From Arcticibacterium sp047623945 (lineage in GTDB: Bacteria > Bacteroidota > Bacteroidia > Cytophagales > Spirosomataceae), in the NCBI GenBank assembly GCA_047623945.1, contig JBLHOT010000004.1, positions 29,817-93,816 on the forward strand: 64,000 nt of DNA, written 5' to 3'. This document shows, piece after piece, positions 53,178-62,599 of the stretch. The position numbers and the translations under genes are program-made. The notes below the pieces were generated by a model. It saw only the letters and a program-made list of their open reading frames with translations. It did not search any database and was not told the DNA's origin. Positions within the stretch are counted from its first letter, which is position 1, and each line of letters opens with the position of its first letter.

Positions 53178-53795
53178 ATGTCAGCCACTTTGGTCAATAC
53201 GGATTTACCCATCATGGAAACCTTTTATACCATTCAAGGTGAAGGATCGCATAGCGGAAAGGCAGCCTATTTTATAAGAGTAGGTGGCTGTGATGTAGGC
53301 TGCGTCTGGTGCGACGTAAAAGAGAGTTGGGAAGCCGGTAATCATCCAAATCAATCTTTAGAAGTGATTATTGGCGGAGCCGAGAAGTTTCCTGGAAGAC
53401 TAGCTGTGGTAACAGGGGGAGAGCCTTTGATGTATGATATGGATCCCTTAACGGCAGCTTTGAAAGCGGCAGGTTTTACCACAAACATTGAAACTTCTGG
53501 AGCATATAAGATGAGTGGAGATTGGGATTGGGTTTGTTTTTCACCAAAGAAGTTTAAAGCTCCGCATGATAGTATTTTTCCAGTGGCTAATGAATTGAAG
53601 GCAATTATTTACAATAAATCGGATTTTGCCTTTGCGGAGAAACATGCGACTCTTGTAAATGAAGGTTGTCAATTATTGCTTCAGCCAGAGTGGGATAGAG
53701 AAGCCGAAATGCTTCCACTAATCATAGACTACGTCAAAGACAATCCAAAGTGGAAGATTAGTCTACAGACACATAAGTACATGGAGATTCCTTAG
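53178..53795 (+). CDS. queE: 7-carboxy-7-deazaguanine synthase
   Basis: QueE is a radical-SAM enzyme that makes CDG in the queuosine pathway. The 205-aa protein has METFYTIQGEGSHSGKAAYF and the cluster motif CDVGCVWCD (C38, C42, C45, the CxxxCxxC form). It also has VVTGGEPLMYD and IETSGAYKMSGDWDWVCFSP. Other queuosine genes (queC, queD) are not in the window. It converges on the PPK2 gene with a 1-bp gap. Confidence 0.93.
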   Translation: MSATLVNTDLPIMETFYTIQGEGSHSGKAAYFIRVGGCDVGCVWCDVKESWEAGNHPNQSLEVIIGGAEKFPGRLAVVTGGEPLMYDMDPLTAALKAAGFTTNIETSGAYKMSGDWDWVCFSPKKFKAPHDSIFPVANELKAIIYNKSDFAFAEKHATLVNEGCQLLLQPEWDREAEMLPLIIDYVKDNPKWKISLQTHKYMEIP

Positions 53796-53796
53796 A

Positions 53797-54564
53797 TTAT
53801 TTTTCGTAAGGGATAACTTTTAAAATATGCTGTACGGCTGCTTTTCGAGCTTCTGTTTTTCTGTCGGCGTTTAGTATGGTCCATGGGCCATGTTTTGTAT
53901 TTGTTTTTTCAAACATAACTTGCTTGTAGGCCGTATACTGGTCCCAAAGTTCTTGGGCCCTTTCGTCTAAAGGAGACAACTTCCATTTCTTTAGATCACT
54001 CTTTTTGATTTCATTGAATCGCCTTTCTTGCTCTTTTTTAGTGATTGAGAAATAGAATTTAATAAGATAAGTGCCAGATTCAGTAATCATCTTTTCAAAC
54101 TGGTTTACTTGGCCCATGAATATCTCATACTCTTTTTGTGTACAGAAATTGTTTACAGGCTCCACTACGGCTCTATTATACCAGCTTCTGTCAAAGAAAA
54201 CCATTTCACCAGGCTTTGGAAGCTTATTTACATAACGCTGGAAATACCATTGACCTCTTTCGTCTTCAGTAGGTTTATTCAAGGCTACGATTCTATAATG
54301 CCTAGGATTAATATGTGCCGTAATTCTTCTGATAGCTCCACCTTTGCCTGCAGCATCTCTACCCTGAAAAAGCACCACAACTTTTTTATTATTCTCTATC
54401 ACCCACGACTGAAGTTTAACCAGTTCGGCCTGAAGTTCGCGTAGGTCTATCTCATACTTTGCGTACCTCAAAGCCTTAGGGAGATTAAGACTTTCTCTAG
54501 TGAGTAATTTATGAAGGCCAATTTTAGAATTCAGAATTTCAAGATCCTCTTCTGTTAGTTGCAT
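53797..54564 (-). CDS. ppk2: Polyphosphate kinase 2 family protein (second of pair)
   Basis: PPK2 enzymes move phosphate between polyphosphate and nucleotides. The 255-aa protein has Walker A VVVLFQGRDAAGKGGAIRRI (residues 62-81), the lid-adjacent GQWYFQRYVNKLPKPGEMVF and DRSWYNRAVVEPVNNFC, and Walker B-like FFDRSWYN. One PPK2 domain places it in the short-chain class. It lies 12 bp after a second, 282-aa PPK2 gene. Confidence 0.92.
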   Translation of the reverse strand: MQLTEEDLEILNSKIGLHKLLTRESLNLPKALRYAKYEIDLRELQAELVKLQSWVIENNKKVVVLFQGRDAAGKGGAIRRITAHINPRHYRIVALNKPTEDERGQWYFQRYVNKLPKPGEMVFFDRSWYNRAVVEPVNNFCTQKEYEIFMGQVNQFEKMITESGTYLIKFYFSITKKEQERRFNEIKKSDLKKWKLSPLDERAQELWDQYTAYKQVMFEKTNTKHGPWTILNADRKTEARKAAVQHILKVIPYEK

Positions 54565-54576
54565 TTTTCTAAATGT

Positions 54577-55425
54577 TTAAATGTCAATTTGTTTGGCACT
54601 TCTATGATACCTCATTATAATATCTGGATCAGGAGCTAAAGACACCTTGGATAGGCTCTTTTCTGGATATTCAAGCTTGGAAAGTACGTATCTAATGCTT
54701 TCTAGCCTTGCCTTCTTTTTATCATTTGTCTTAACAATCATCCACGGGCTAAAGCTGGTATGTGTTTTGGCAAACATCTGTTCTTTAAAATAAGTGTAAC
54801 GATCCCAAAGTTCTTGACCTTTCTTATCTACCGGGCTAAATTTCCACTTTTTGAGAGGATTCGCTAATCGATCATCAAAACGTTTTGACTGCTCTTCTTT
54901 AGAAATGGAGAACCAAAACTTAATAAGGATAACGCCATCTTCATAGAGCATGTGTTCAAATTCAGAAACTTGAACCATAAACTTTTCATACTGCTGATCA
55001 TTACAGAAACCCATTACGGGCTCCACGACAGCCCTATTGTACCAACTTCTGTCAAAAAAAACTATTTCGCCAGGGTTAGGTAATTCTTTAATATAACGTT
55101 TAAAATACCACTGACCACTTTCCGTTTCGGTGGGTTTATTTAGAGCAACAACTCTCATGGCTCTTGGATTTAAATGTTCTTTAAATCTTTTTATTGAGCC
55201 CCCCTTACCTGCAGCGTCCCTTCCCTCAAAAAGAATAGCCATTCTTAGATTGTTTTCTTTCACCCATTGTTGCAGTTTAACTAATTCGGTCTGCAATTGG
55301 CTTAGCTCTATCTCGTATTTGATTTTTTTTAGCGTCTTATGAATATTGATGTCCTTTTCCTTTGCTATTGCAATAAGGTTCTTACGAGTCTGAGCATTTA
55401 GAATATCTTCGGCGGAGTAGGGCAT
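54577..55425 (-). CDS. ppk2: Polyphosphate kinase 2 family protein (first of pair)
   Basis: The 282-aa protein carries the same one-domain PPK2 set as its neighbour: AILFEGRDAAGKGGSIKRFK, SGQWYFKRYIKELPNPGEIV and FDRSWYNRAVVEPVMGFCND. It differs by a 25-30 residue C-terminal extension (LSKVSLAPDPDIIMRYHRSA). Clear sequence similarity and adjacency suggest an old tandem duplication; the two may differ in nucleotide choice (ADP/ATP versus GDP/GTP or AMP). It starts the two-gene unit. Confidence 0.92.
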   Translation of the reverse strand: MPYSAEDILNAQTRKNLIAIAKEKDINIHKTLKKIKYEIELSQLQTELVKLQQWVKENNLRMAILFEGRDAAGKGGSIKRFKEHLNPRAMRVVALNKPTETESGQWYFKRYIKELPNPGEIVFFDRSWYNRAVVEPVMGFCNDQQYEKFMVQVSEFEHMLYEDGVILIKFWFSISKEEQSKRFDDRLANPLKKWKFSPVDKKGQELWDRYTYFKEQMFAKTHTSFSPWMIVKTNDKKKARLESIRYVLSKLEYPEKSLSKVSLAPDPDIIMRYHRSAKQIDI

Positions 55426-55543
55426 AAGTGTGTTTTACTAAAAGCAATTTAGAAATTAAGACGTAGAAATATATCTTAAAATAGCGTTTTTTTGATGAAT
55501 TGATAGACAATTTAACAATTGAATAAACTAGTTAGTGAAAAAA

Positions 55544-56935
55544 TTATTGTCTAAGAAACTTAAGTTTAAGAATATTTTCACCCACAGACCTTCCCATATC
55601 TTGGCCTTGGTCTAAAGCATCCATATAATGGATTCCACCAAAAAACCTTGAGATGCTTGTTTCATTCGCTGCTTCCCAGAAAGAATTGAATTTTCTGGGT
55701 TCACCTACCCAGAACTTAGAGTAGTCTGTAAAGCCAACCGACTTGCCTATGGTGGCTGTAAGAACCTGTGCCATAGCGGCAGATTGAACAGAGTGTCCAG
55801 ATGGGAATTCTGGAAATGGTGGGGTTAAAAGTTTAGGCTCCCAGCTGCTGTCTATATATCTATTAATAAAGGCTACAGGTCTAATTAAATTATGCTTCAT
55901 CTTTCCTTTCCATGAGCAAATTATGGCGTCATTTAGAGCTAAACCTAATCGGCAATAGAGCTCTGTTGCCTTTTCTATAGATTGAGGCCGCTCTCTCAAA
56001 ACCATAGTCAAAATGGCAGCCGAATGGCCAGGAGCAGTATAGGTGAAACCAGAAGCATCATCCCAAAAATTGGCAATGATGTATTTTTTGTTTCCTGGAT
56101 TTACCGTTTTAGATTCCTCATAAACGTCTAGAGCGGCTTTGTAAAAGGGAGAATTAGGATACTTTGAGAAGGGTATTTTAGGTTTTATATCAAAATCTGT
56201 ATTATTTTCTGCCATGAAACTCCTGTTATTTTGCCATTTAGGATGTAATGGGCCCGTGTTTTCTAAATCTGCCAGTCGGTGAATTTCAAAACATGCCTCA
56301 CAATCTGGTAGGAGATAATCCATGTCATAGCTCTTTATATAGGACTGATGGGCACCATCAGTTTTAGAGTAATCATATATTAAATGGCCTACGGCTAATC
56401 CATAGTTTCTTGATTTCTGAAATGTGGCGGGTTCTATTCCTTGACTCAGAACGGTGTTTACAGAATCCTTAAAAGCCCATACTTTTTCCATCCAGACATA
56501 GGGTGCCGGAGCAAATAGCTCATTAATCATAAAAAAGACAGCATTATTAATGGCGGTGGGTCCAGAGAACTGCTCAGGCCCAATATCATAATCTTCAGGT
56601 CTTTTGTATTCCTGAATTTGGCCACTCAAAGTTTGGTATTCTGGATAGCCGGGAATCATGGCCTCATATGCAGCCAGGTTTATGTAGGCTAGGTTTCTAG
56701 CGGCCACATTTGGGGTATATCCGGCTGTTTGCTCTAACAAATCAAAAAGGATGACATGCCACTTCACCAGAAGGTCCGAGGTATTGAAATCGTAGGTTTT
56801 AGGAGGCAATACAAATTCAAATTCTACCAGGTCGGTTTCGTCTCTGGCTTGATAATTATCAGCTGTAATGATTTGAGAAAAGCTAGAAAAGGAGAGTATC
56901 ACTAGCGTGAAAAGGAAGCTGTATTTTTTTATCAT
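55544..56935 (-). CDS. Vanadium haloperoxidase/PAP2-family secreted protein
   Basis: The 463-aa protein has a signal peptide (FLFTLVILSFSSFSQ) and the three-part PAP2/vanadium-binding signature near the C terminus: KMKHNLIRPVAF (KxxxxxxRP), FPEFPSGHSVQSAAMAQVL (PSGHS) and ISRFFGGIHYMDALDQG (SRxxxGxH). The same site binds vanadate in haloperoxidases and phosphate in acid phosphatases. The long all-helical N-terminal part matches the VCPO-like branch common in Bacteroidota. Activity cannot be told from sequence. Confidence 0.88.
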   Translation of the reverse strand: MIKKYSFLFTLVILSFSSFSQIITADNYQARDETDLVEFEFVLPPKTYDFNTSDLLVKWHVILFDLLEQTAGYTPNVAARNLAYINLAAYEAMIPGYPEYQTLSGQIQEYKRPEDYDIGPEQFSGPTAINNAVFFMINELFAPAPYVWMEKVWAFKDSVNTVLSQGIEPATFQKSRNYGLAVGHLIYDYSKTDGAHQSYIKSYDMDYLLPDCEACFEIHRLADLENTGPLHPKWQNNRSFMAENNTDFDIKPKIPFSKYPNSPFYKAALDVYEESKTVNPGNKKYIIANFWDDASGFTYTAPGHSAAILTMVLRERPQSIEKATELYCRLGLALNDAIICSWKGKMKHNLIRPVAFINRYIDSSWEPKLLTPPFPEFPSGHSVQSAAMAQVLTATIGKSVGFTDYSKFWVGEPRKFNSFWEAANETSISRFFGGIHYMDALDQGQDMGRSVGENILKLKFLRQ

Positions 56936-57111
56936 TTATCTCTAAGAATGATTTTTATAAAGCGTAAAAATAGCGAATATTACATTCTATTCGAGTTTAG
57001 AATCTGTACTTAGTTTTGGTTATGTAAGTCCGTTTGACAAAATATCCCTTACTATTTTTTTAACCATAGGCCCTTGATTCTACTCCATATTTTATACCTG
57101 AAATATACCTC

Positions 57112-59928
57112 ATGCCCTCAAAAAAACTCTTCCTTTTAGATGCTATGGCTCTTATATATAGAGCTCATTTTGCTTTCAGTAAAAATCCTAGAGTCACCAC
57201 TTCGGGAATGAATACTTCGGCTGTTTTTGGTTTTACCAATACGCTTTTAGAAGTCCTGAGGAAAGAAAAACCTAGCCATCTGGCTATTGTGTTTGATAGA
57301 AAAGAACCCACTTTTAGGCATATTCAATATCCAGAGTATAAGGCCAACAGAGAAGAAATGCCAGAGGATATTGGTATAGCTATTCCGCTGGTGAAGCGGC
57401 TTGCTAAATGTATGAATATTGCCCTCTTAGAATTAGCTGGTTTTGAGGCGGATGATATCATAGGAACAGTGGCCAAACAGGCCTCTAAAAAAGATTTTGA
57501 GGTATTTATGTATACACCCGACAAAGATTACGGTCAACTGGTGGAAGAACATATTTATCTCTATAAACCAGCATTTTTAGGTAATGGAATAGAGGTACAG
57601 GGTATTCCTGAGATTTTGGCTAAATGGGATATTGAGCGTATCGATCAAGTGATTGACATGCTAGGTCTAATGGGCGATAAAGTGGATAACATTCCAGGTA
57701 TAGTGGGTGTAGGTCAAAAGACGGCCGTAAAATACTTGAAGGAATATGGCACCATAGAGGGTTTATTAGAACACGCGGATGATATCAAGGGGAAGATAGG
57801 AGAGAAGGTAAGGGCAGGAAAGGCGGACGCTATTTTGTCAAAGGAACTCGCCACCATTGATATTAATGTGCCTATTGAGTATACAGAAGAAGACCTTGTT
57901 TTAGAGGATTATAATAAAGAAGAACTAGCTGAATTTCTGGATGAGTTGGAGTTTAGAACACTCAAACGACGAATGATGCCTGAAGCTGGTGATACTCCTG
58001 CTTCAAGTGCTGCACCAAGGAAAAGTAAGGCAAAAAAGACCACAGATGCTTCGCAAATTAGCATGTTTGATAGCTACGCCGCTGAGCTGGAACCTATTGT
58101 GGAACCTACGGAAAGAGAAACCATTCACACCAAAAAACATGCATACTACTGCATGGATACACCTGAGAAGAGAGCCGAATTAATTAAATATCTCCTAGCT
58201 CAAGAAGAATTCTGTTTTGATACTGAAACCACAGATGTGGATGCGTTTGACGCTGAGTTAGTAGGGATGTCTTTTGCGTATAATGTAGGCGAAGGCTATT
58301 ACGTACCAACTCCTGCTGATAAAGAAGAAACACTGAAAATATTAGAGGAATTTAGACCTGTATTTGAAAGTACCAAAGTTGGTAAAATTGCCCAAAACTT
58401 GAAGTACGATGTCTCGGTTTTGAAAAACTATGGTGTGGAGGTTTACGGCCCTCAGTACGACACCATGTTAGCACATTATCTTTTAGAGCCGGACCAGCGT
58501 CACGGTATGGACTTACTATCTAGCCTATATTTGAATTATGAGCCTGTTCATATTGAAGAACTTATAGGAAAGAGGGGTAAGAAGCAGGGCAATATGCGAG
58601 ACGTGGATGTGGACACGGTGAGTAAATATGCTGCCGAGGATGCTGATATTACCCTTCAGCTTAAACATGTCTTAGACAAGGACTTAAAAGAAAGGAAATT
58701 AACTGACTTATTACAAAAAGTAGAGATTCCATTGGTTAATGTCTTATCTGAAATGGAAATGGAAGGCATTAATGTAGATGTTCAATCACTGAATGAACTT
58801 TCAGAAGTTTTGGGGAGAGATATTTTATCCGCTCAAACCGACATATTTGAGTTGGCTGGAATGGAGTTTAACGTGGGTTCACCAAAACAATTAGGGGAAG
58901 TGCTTTTTGACCATCTTAAGATAGATGTAAAGCCAAAGAAAACCCCTTCGGGTCAATACGCGACAGGAGAGGAGATATTATCCAAATATGAGAACGAACA
59001 TGCAATAGCACGAAAAATCTTGGACTTTAGGGAATTGAGTAAACTCAAAAGTACTTATGTAGACGCACTTCCTGCATTGATAAATAAAAAAACGGGAAGG
59101 ATTCATACTTCCTATAATCAGGCTGTGGCAGCCACAGGTAGATTAAGCTCTACAAATCCAAATCTCCAGAATATTCCGATAAGGACTGAGCGGGGTAGAG
59201 AAATAAGGAAATCTTTTGTGCCGAGGGACGAGAACTATAAAATTTTATCTGCCGATTATAGCCAAATAGAATTAAGAATCATGGCAGCTTTTAGCGAAGA
59301 CGAATCCATGGTGACAGCCTTTAATAATAATGTGGATATTCACTCGACTACAGCCAGCAAGGTATTTCAAGTAGATTTGGCGGATGTTACTTCTGACCAG
59401 AGAAGAAAGGCAAAAATGGTCAACTTTGGAATCATTTATGGTATTTCAGCTTTTGGCTTAGCCCAAAGGTTAGGTATTTCTAGAGGTGAGGCCAAAGAGA
59501 TTATAGACAACTATTTTGAGCAGTTTCCGGGAGTGAAGTCCTACATGGACGAATGCATCAATAAAGCCCGAGAAAACGAATATGCAGAGACTATTTTGGG
59601 CAGAAGGCGTTACTTGCCAGACATAAATTCTAGAAACCAAACTCTCAGAGGTTATGCAGAGCGAAATGCAATAAACGCTCCTATACAAGGGTCCGCGGCT
59701 GATATGATAAAGTTGGCTATGATAAATATTCATGCATGGATGAAGAAGGAGAAACTTAAATCTAAAATGCTACTTCAGGTTCATGATGAATTGATTTTTG
59801 ATGCCCATTTGTCTGAAATTGACCTGCTTAAAGAAAAAGTACATGAATTGATGATAAATGCCATTCCATTGAAAGTGAAGTTAGATACTGGATTAGGAAT
59901 TGGAGATAATTGGTTAGAGGCACATTAA
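57112..59928 (+). CDS. polA: DNA polymerase I
   Basis: The 938-aa protein has all three PolA domains: 5'-3' exonuclease (1-290; FLLDAMALIYRAHFAF, MYTPDKDYGQLV, GLMGDKVDNIPGIVGVGQKT), 3'-5' exonuclease (350-530; FDTETTDVDAFD, NLKYDVSVLKNYG, YAAEDADITLQL) and polymerase (540-938; DYSQIELRIMAAFS, RRKAKMVNFGIIYGISAFGL, QVHDELIFDAHLSE). The exo DxE and Asp residues are kept, so proofreading should be active. It is not in an operon; a phosphatase gene follows after 41 bp. Confidence 0.96.
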   Translation: MPSKKLFLLDAMALIYRAHFAFSKNPRVTTSGMNTSAVFGFTNTLLEVLRKEKPSHLAIVFDRKEPTFRHIQYPEYKANREEMPEDIGIAIPLVKRLAKCMNIALLELAGFEADDIIGTVAKQASKKDFEVFMYTPDKDYGQLVEEHIYLYKPAFLGNGIEVQGIPEILAKWDIERIDQVIDMLGLMGDKVDNIPGIVGVGQKTAVKYLKEYGTIEGLLEHADDIKGKIGEKVRAGKADAILSKELATIDINVPIEYTEEDLVLEDYNKEELAEFLDELEFRTLKRRMMPEAGDTPASSAAPRKSKAKKTTDASQISMFDSYAAELEPIVEPTERETIHTKKHAYYCMDTPEKRAELIKYLLAQEEFCFDTETTDVDAFDAELVGMSFAYNVGEGYYVPTPADKEETLKILEEFRPVFESTKVGKIAQNLKYDVSVLKNYGVEVYGPQYDTMLAHYLLEPDQRHGMDLLSSLYLNYEPVHIEELIGKRGKKQGNMRDVDVDTVSKYAAEDADITLQLKHVLDKDLKERKLTDLLQKVEIPLVNVLSEMEMEGINVDVQSLNELSEVLGRDILSAQTDIFELAGMEFNVGSPKQLGEVLFDHLKIDVKPKKTPSGQYATGEEILSKYENEHAIARKILDFRELSKLKSTYVDALPALINKKTGRIHTSYNQAVAATGRLSSTNPNLQNIPIRTERGREIRKSFVPRDENYKILSADYSQIELRIMAAFSEDESMVTAFNNNVDIHSTTASKVFQVDLADVTSDQRRKAKMVNFGIIYGISAFGLAQRLGISRGEAKEIIDNYFEQFPGVKSYMDECINKARENEYAETILGRRRYLPDINSRNQTLRGYAERNAINAPIQGSAADMIKLAMINIHAWMKKEKLKSKMLLQVHDELIFDAHLSEIDLLKEKVHELMINAIPLKVKLDTGLGIGDNWLEAH

Positions 59929-59969
59929 GAGGCTAGAGCTTGATTTTGAATCTATAAATACTATTTAAA

Positions 59970-61352
59970 ATGGAAAAGAAGTTGTTCGGGTTAGTTCTGG
60001 TTTTATTATTTATCTCTTCAATGTTAATTAGTTCCTATGGCCAAAATGTAGAACATACCCATGGGAATGATTCTCACAGTCATGATTACGCACACTTAGA
60101 TTCTTTAATGGGTGAGTTTACAAACCATAAACTTCTTTTTCCGAGTAGTGTGCCTGATAGAATAATTTTAAACCTTACCGAGAATCCAAATACGTCAGTT
60201 GCAGTAAACTGGAGAACCTCTTTAGGTATTTCTGATGGTTTTATTGAGTATGCAGAGTCAACACATGGTCCGGAATTTAGAATTAAACCAACTAGAATTA
60301 AGGCAGACCTGGAGACACTAATTGTAGAAAGCGACGGTGAACCTTTGGTTAAAGCAAATTATCATTCAGGGATTATTTCAGACCTAGAACCGGGCCAAAA
60401 GTATGTTTATAGAGTGGGGTCTGGAACTCATTGGAGCGAATGGTTTCAAATTACCATGCCTGGTTTAGACTCACCAATTTCGTTCGTATATTTTGGAGAT
60501 GCTCAGAATGATGTGAAATCCATGTGGTCAAGGATAATTAGAGAGGCATACCATACGATGCCTCAAATAGATTTTATGTTACACGCGGGTGATTTGATAA
60601 ACAGATTCGATAGAGATATAGAATGGGGAGAATGGTTTCATGCTGGTGGATTTATTCATGCCCAAGTACCGAGCATCATGACTCCTGGCAATCACGAGTA
60701 TCGCAATGTGAAGCTTTCGCCACAATGGAGGCCCCAGTACAATTTACCTCAGAATGGAGTCAAAGGTTTAGAAGAAACTTGTTATGAAATTAATTATCCG
60801 GAGCTAAAAGTTATATCGCTGGATGCCGAGCAAATTGACGAGTCTGAATACTTTAGAAATGCTCAAGCTGCGTGGTTGGATTCAATTTTGACCCATAATC
60901 CCAAAAAATGGACTGTAGTAACCTTGCACTATCCTGTTTTCTCAACAAAACCCAATCGGGATAACATAACCTTACGAGAGACCATTAAGCCTATCTTTGA
61001 CAAGCATAAAGTGGATTTAGTCCTTCAAGGCCATGACCATGCCTATGGAAGAGGGAATGTGGTATCAGGTGCTAATCTGAAATCTAAAGAGGCTGGAACG
61101 ATGTACGTGGTTTCGGTTAGTGGCCCGAAAATGTATGACATGACATATGACGAAAGCTGGATGGAAAGAAAGGCGGAAAATACACAGCTTTTCCAAATCA
61201 TTACCGTAGAAGACGATGTGGTTAAGTATAAGTCGTTTACGGGTAGAGGGGATTTGTATGACGCATTTGAATTAAAGAAAAACGGAGAGAATCCCAATAT
61301 TCTTACAAATCAGATTCCGAATACGCCCGAAAGGAGGCATTCAAAGAACTAG
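59970..61352 (+). CDS. Secreted purple-acid-phosphatase-like metallophosphoesterase
   Basis: The 460-aa protein has a signal peptide (LVLVLLFISSMLISSYGQ), then a His-rich stretch (VEHTHGNDSHSHDYAHLD, six His in 18 residues). A fibronectin-III-like purple acid phosphatase N-domain follows (VAVNWRTSLGISDGFIEYAE), then the two-metal catalytic domain: VYFGDAQND, LHAGDLINR, TPGNHEYRN, TLHYPVFST and LQGHDHAYGRG. It should release phosphate from organic esters outside the cytoplasm. The His-rich segment might load or buffer Fe/Zn. It closes with a bidirectional terminator. Confidence 0.9.
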   Translation: MEKKLFGLVLVLLFISSMLISSYGQNVEHTHGNDSHSHDYAHLDSLMGEFTNHKLLFPSSVPDRIILNLTENPNTSVAVNWRTSLGISDGFIEYAESTHGPEFRIKPTRIKADLETLIVESDGEPLVKANYHSGIISDLEPGQKYVYRVGSGTHWSEWFQITMPGLDSPISFVYFGDAQNDVKSMWSRIIREAYHTMPQIDFMLHAGDLINRFDRDIEWGEWFHAGGFIHAQVPSIMTPGNHEYRNVKLSPQWRPQYNLPQNGVKGLEETCYEINYPELKVISLDAEQIDESEYFRNAQAAWLDSILTHNPKKWTVVTLHYPVFSTKPNRDNITLRETIKPIFDKHKVDLVLQGHDHAYGRGNVVSGANLKSKEAGTMYVVSVSGPKMYDMTYDESWMERKAENTQLFQIITVEDDVVKYKSFTGRGDLYDAFELKKNGENPNILTNQIPNTPERRHSKN

Positions 61353-61382
61353 CGAGCCATAGATTCTTTATTTCTGCAACTT

Positions 61383-61417
61383 AAAAAAGGCACCCTTCAT
61401 GTTGAAGAGTGTCTTTT
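61383..61417. terminator. Bidirectional terminator
   Basis: GGCACCCTTCA and TGAAGAGTGTC pair around TGT with one mismatch and a G-U. AAAAAA precedes and TTTT follows, so the hairpin can stop the phosphatase transcript and the convergent gene at 61439. Confidence 0.75.
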
Positions 61418-61438
61418 AACTTCGTGGTCGACTTTCTT

Positions 61439-61843
61439 TTAACTCATGACTGGAACAGGTGGGATTTCGATGTTCATATCTATTTCCAGAGGTGCTGTCT
61501 TTTCCTCCCAAACGAATTTGAAGATGTTCTTAGCTAGGTCGATTTTCTTTAATTTTTCAGTGGCAAATTCATTGTTATGGCTTATAATGCGGGCCTTCAT
61601 CGTTTCTACAGCTGTTAAGAATTCAGATTGCTCTTCTTTACTAAGGTTTTGGAACTTGCCTGTTGAGATATAATATGAATTCACCACCTCTTTAAACGTG
61701 TGCCACGCATTTTGATTAACACGCTTATTATATTCACTAGAGATTTGAGGATTCTCATTTACTAGTCTATCCGCTGCCTTTGAATTTAGAGATATTGTGA
61801 AGACTCCTAAGATTAAGATGATTGTGGTTGCTAAGTTTTTCAT
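61439..61843 (-). CDS. Small secreted protein of unknown function
   Basis: The 134-aa protein has a signal peptide (MKNLATTIILILGVFTISLN, cleaved near SKAA). A charged helical mature part follows (WHTFKEVVNSYYISTGKFQN, LSKEEQSEFLTAVETMKARI) and a Pro-rich tail IEIPPVPVMS. No family recognised. It is monocistronic, flanked by the shared terminator and the 450-bp gene-free stretch to its right. Confidence 0.65.
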   Translation of the reverse strand: MKNLATTIILILGVFTISLNSKAADRLVNENPQISSEYNKRVNQNAWHTFKEVVNSYYISTGKFQNLSKEEQSEFLTAVETMKARIISHNNEFATEKLKKIDLAKNIFKFVWEEKTAPLEIDMNIEIPPVPVMS

Positions 61844-62158
61844 TATAGTATTTGTTTTGTTTTTTTAATTGAATTGCTACTTTGACATCATCTACCTCCT
61901 GAAGGTTTAGTCAGGTTTTAGTGTATTCTACCAATCATAGACTTCACTCTACCAAAGGTCTAAAACAGGCTACCGATGGCTTGAAAAATTTCTAGTGGTT
62001 CGCATTGATTTGTAAGTCCCCCTTCCTGGTGGCAGTATTGTATGAGTAAAGCCCTTGTATACCCATTGTGAATTACATGGAATACAGTTCAAAAAGGGAG
62101 AGAATAATAGATATGCCTTTTGGGCTGTAAGTTTTTTGAAGAATCTTTGAGGAGATGA
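61844..62158. other. Gene-free stretch upstream of the tRNA locus
   Basis: No coding pattern or recognisable RNA is visible over 315 bp. Its left end should contain the promoter of the minus-strand gene at 61843. Confidence 0.4.
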
Positions 62159-62188
62159 TTGTTTTAAAACGTATTCATTTTATCTTTG
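62159..62188 (+). promoter_or_regulatory. Bacteroidota-type promoter of the tRNA locus
   Basis: TTG (62159-62161), a 19-bp spacer and TATCTTTG (62181-62188) give both the -33 and -7 elements. The following CACTCGC resembles starts of stable-RNA genes. Transcription from here would cover the tandem repeats, then the tRNA 330 bp downstream. Confidence 0.65.
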
Positions 62189-62205
62189 CACTCGCTTAAG
62201 AAGCA

Positions 62206-62290
62206 GGGCAAATGGCTCACCACAGGGTTACCGGTTAATTTGAGCACTAGACAGACTCTAAAGTATTTGAGACCGTCGACAAAGAAGAAA
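62206..62290 (+). other. Possible diverged tRNA-like remnant ahead of the tandem units
   Basis: GGGCAAATGGCTCACCACAG, followed by GGTTACCGGTTAATTTGAGC, aligns loosely with the first half of the tRNA-like units downstream (GGGCCTATAGCTCA, a D-loop insert, then GATTAGAGC). It looks like an older, more worn copy. The similarity is weak. Confidence 0.35.
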
Positions 62291-62488
62291 GACAAACCTC
62301 AAATTGTCAAACAATTAGGGCCTATAGCTCACAACTCGGTTGGCGGTTGATTAGAGCAATCGATTAAAAGGTTAGGTTGAATTAAGGAAGACAAACCTCA
62401 AACTGTCAAACAATTAGGGCCTATAGCTCACAACTCGGTTGGCGGTTGATTAGAGCACCCGATTAAATGGTTAGGTTGAATTAAGGAA
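62291..62488 (+). repeat. Two 99-bp tandem units containing altered tRNA 5' halves
   Basis: Unit 1 (62291-62389) and unit 2 (62390-62488) differ at only about four positions. Each has the 27-bp flank GACAAACCTCAAAcTGTCAA with CAATTA, then GGGCCTATAGCTCA identical to the first 14 bases of the real tRNA. The D-loop is enlarged by about 14 bases (CAACTCGGTTGGCGGTTGAT), GAGCA closes it, and the remainder is degenerate. A third flank (62489-62515) runs straight into the intact tRNA, so the period of 99 bp holds for three tRNA starts at 62318, 62417 and 62516. Confidence 0.85.
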
Positions 62489-62515
62489 GACAAACCTCAA
62501 ACTGTCAAACAATTA

Positions 62516-62589
62516 GGGCCTATAGCTCAGTTGGTTAGAGCACCTGACTCATAATCAGGTGGTCCATGGTTCGAATCCATGTGGGCCCA
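62516..62589 (+). tRNA. tRNA with CAU anticodon (Ile2 or elongator Met)
   Basis: A 74-base cloverleaf: acceptor GGGCCTA/TGGGCCC plus A, D arm GCTC...GAGC, anticodon arm CCTGA-CTCATAA-TCAGG with CAT at 62550-62552, T arm CATGG-TTCGAAT-CCATG. CCA is not encoded. The G1-C72 pair and full pairing exclude initiator Met. C4-G69 and C5-G68 in the acceptor are features of tRNA-Ile2, whose C34 is changed to lysidine by TilS, so Ile2 is my first choice; elongator Met is the alternative. Confidence 0.93.
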
Positions 62590-62599
62590 CTTAATAATC

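Noticed and set aside
53797..55425. Recent perfect duplication of PPK2
   Set aside because: The two proteins differ at many positions and in length, so the duplication is old.
62318..62488. Two extra tRNA genes
   Set aside because: They keep only the 5' end and D-stem; anticodon arm, T arm and 3' acceptor strand are missing, so they cannot be working tRNAs.
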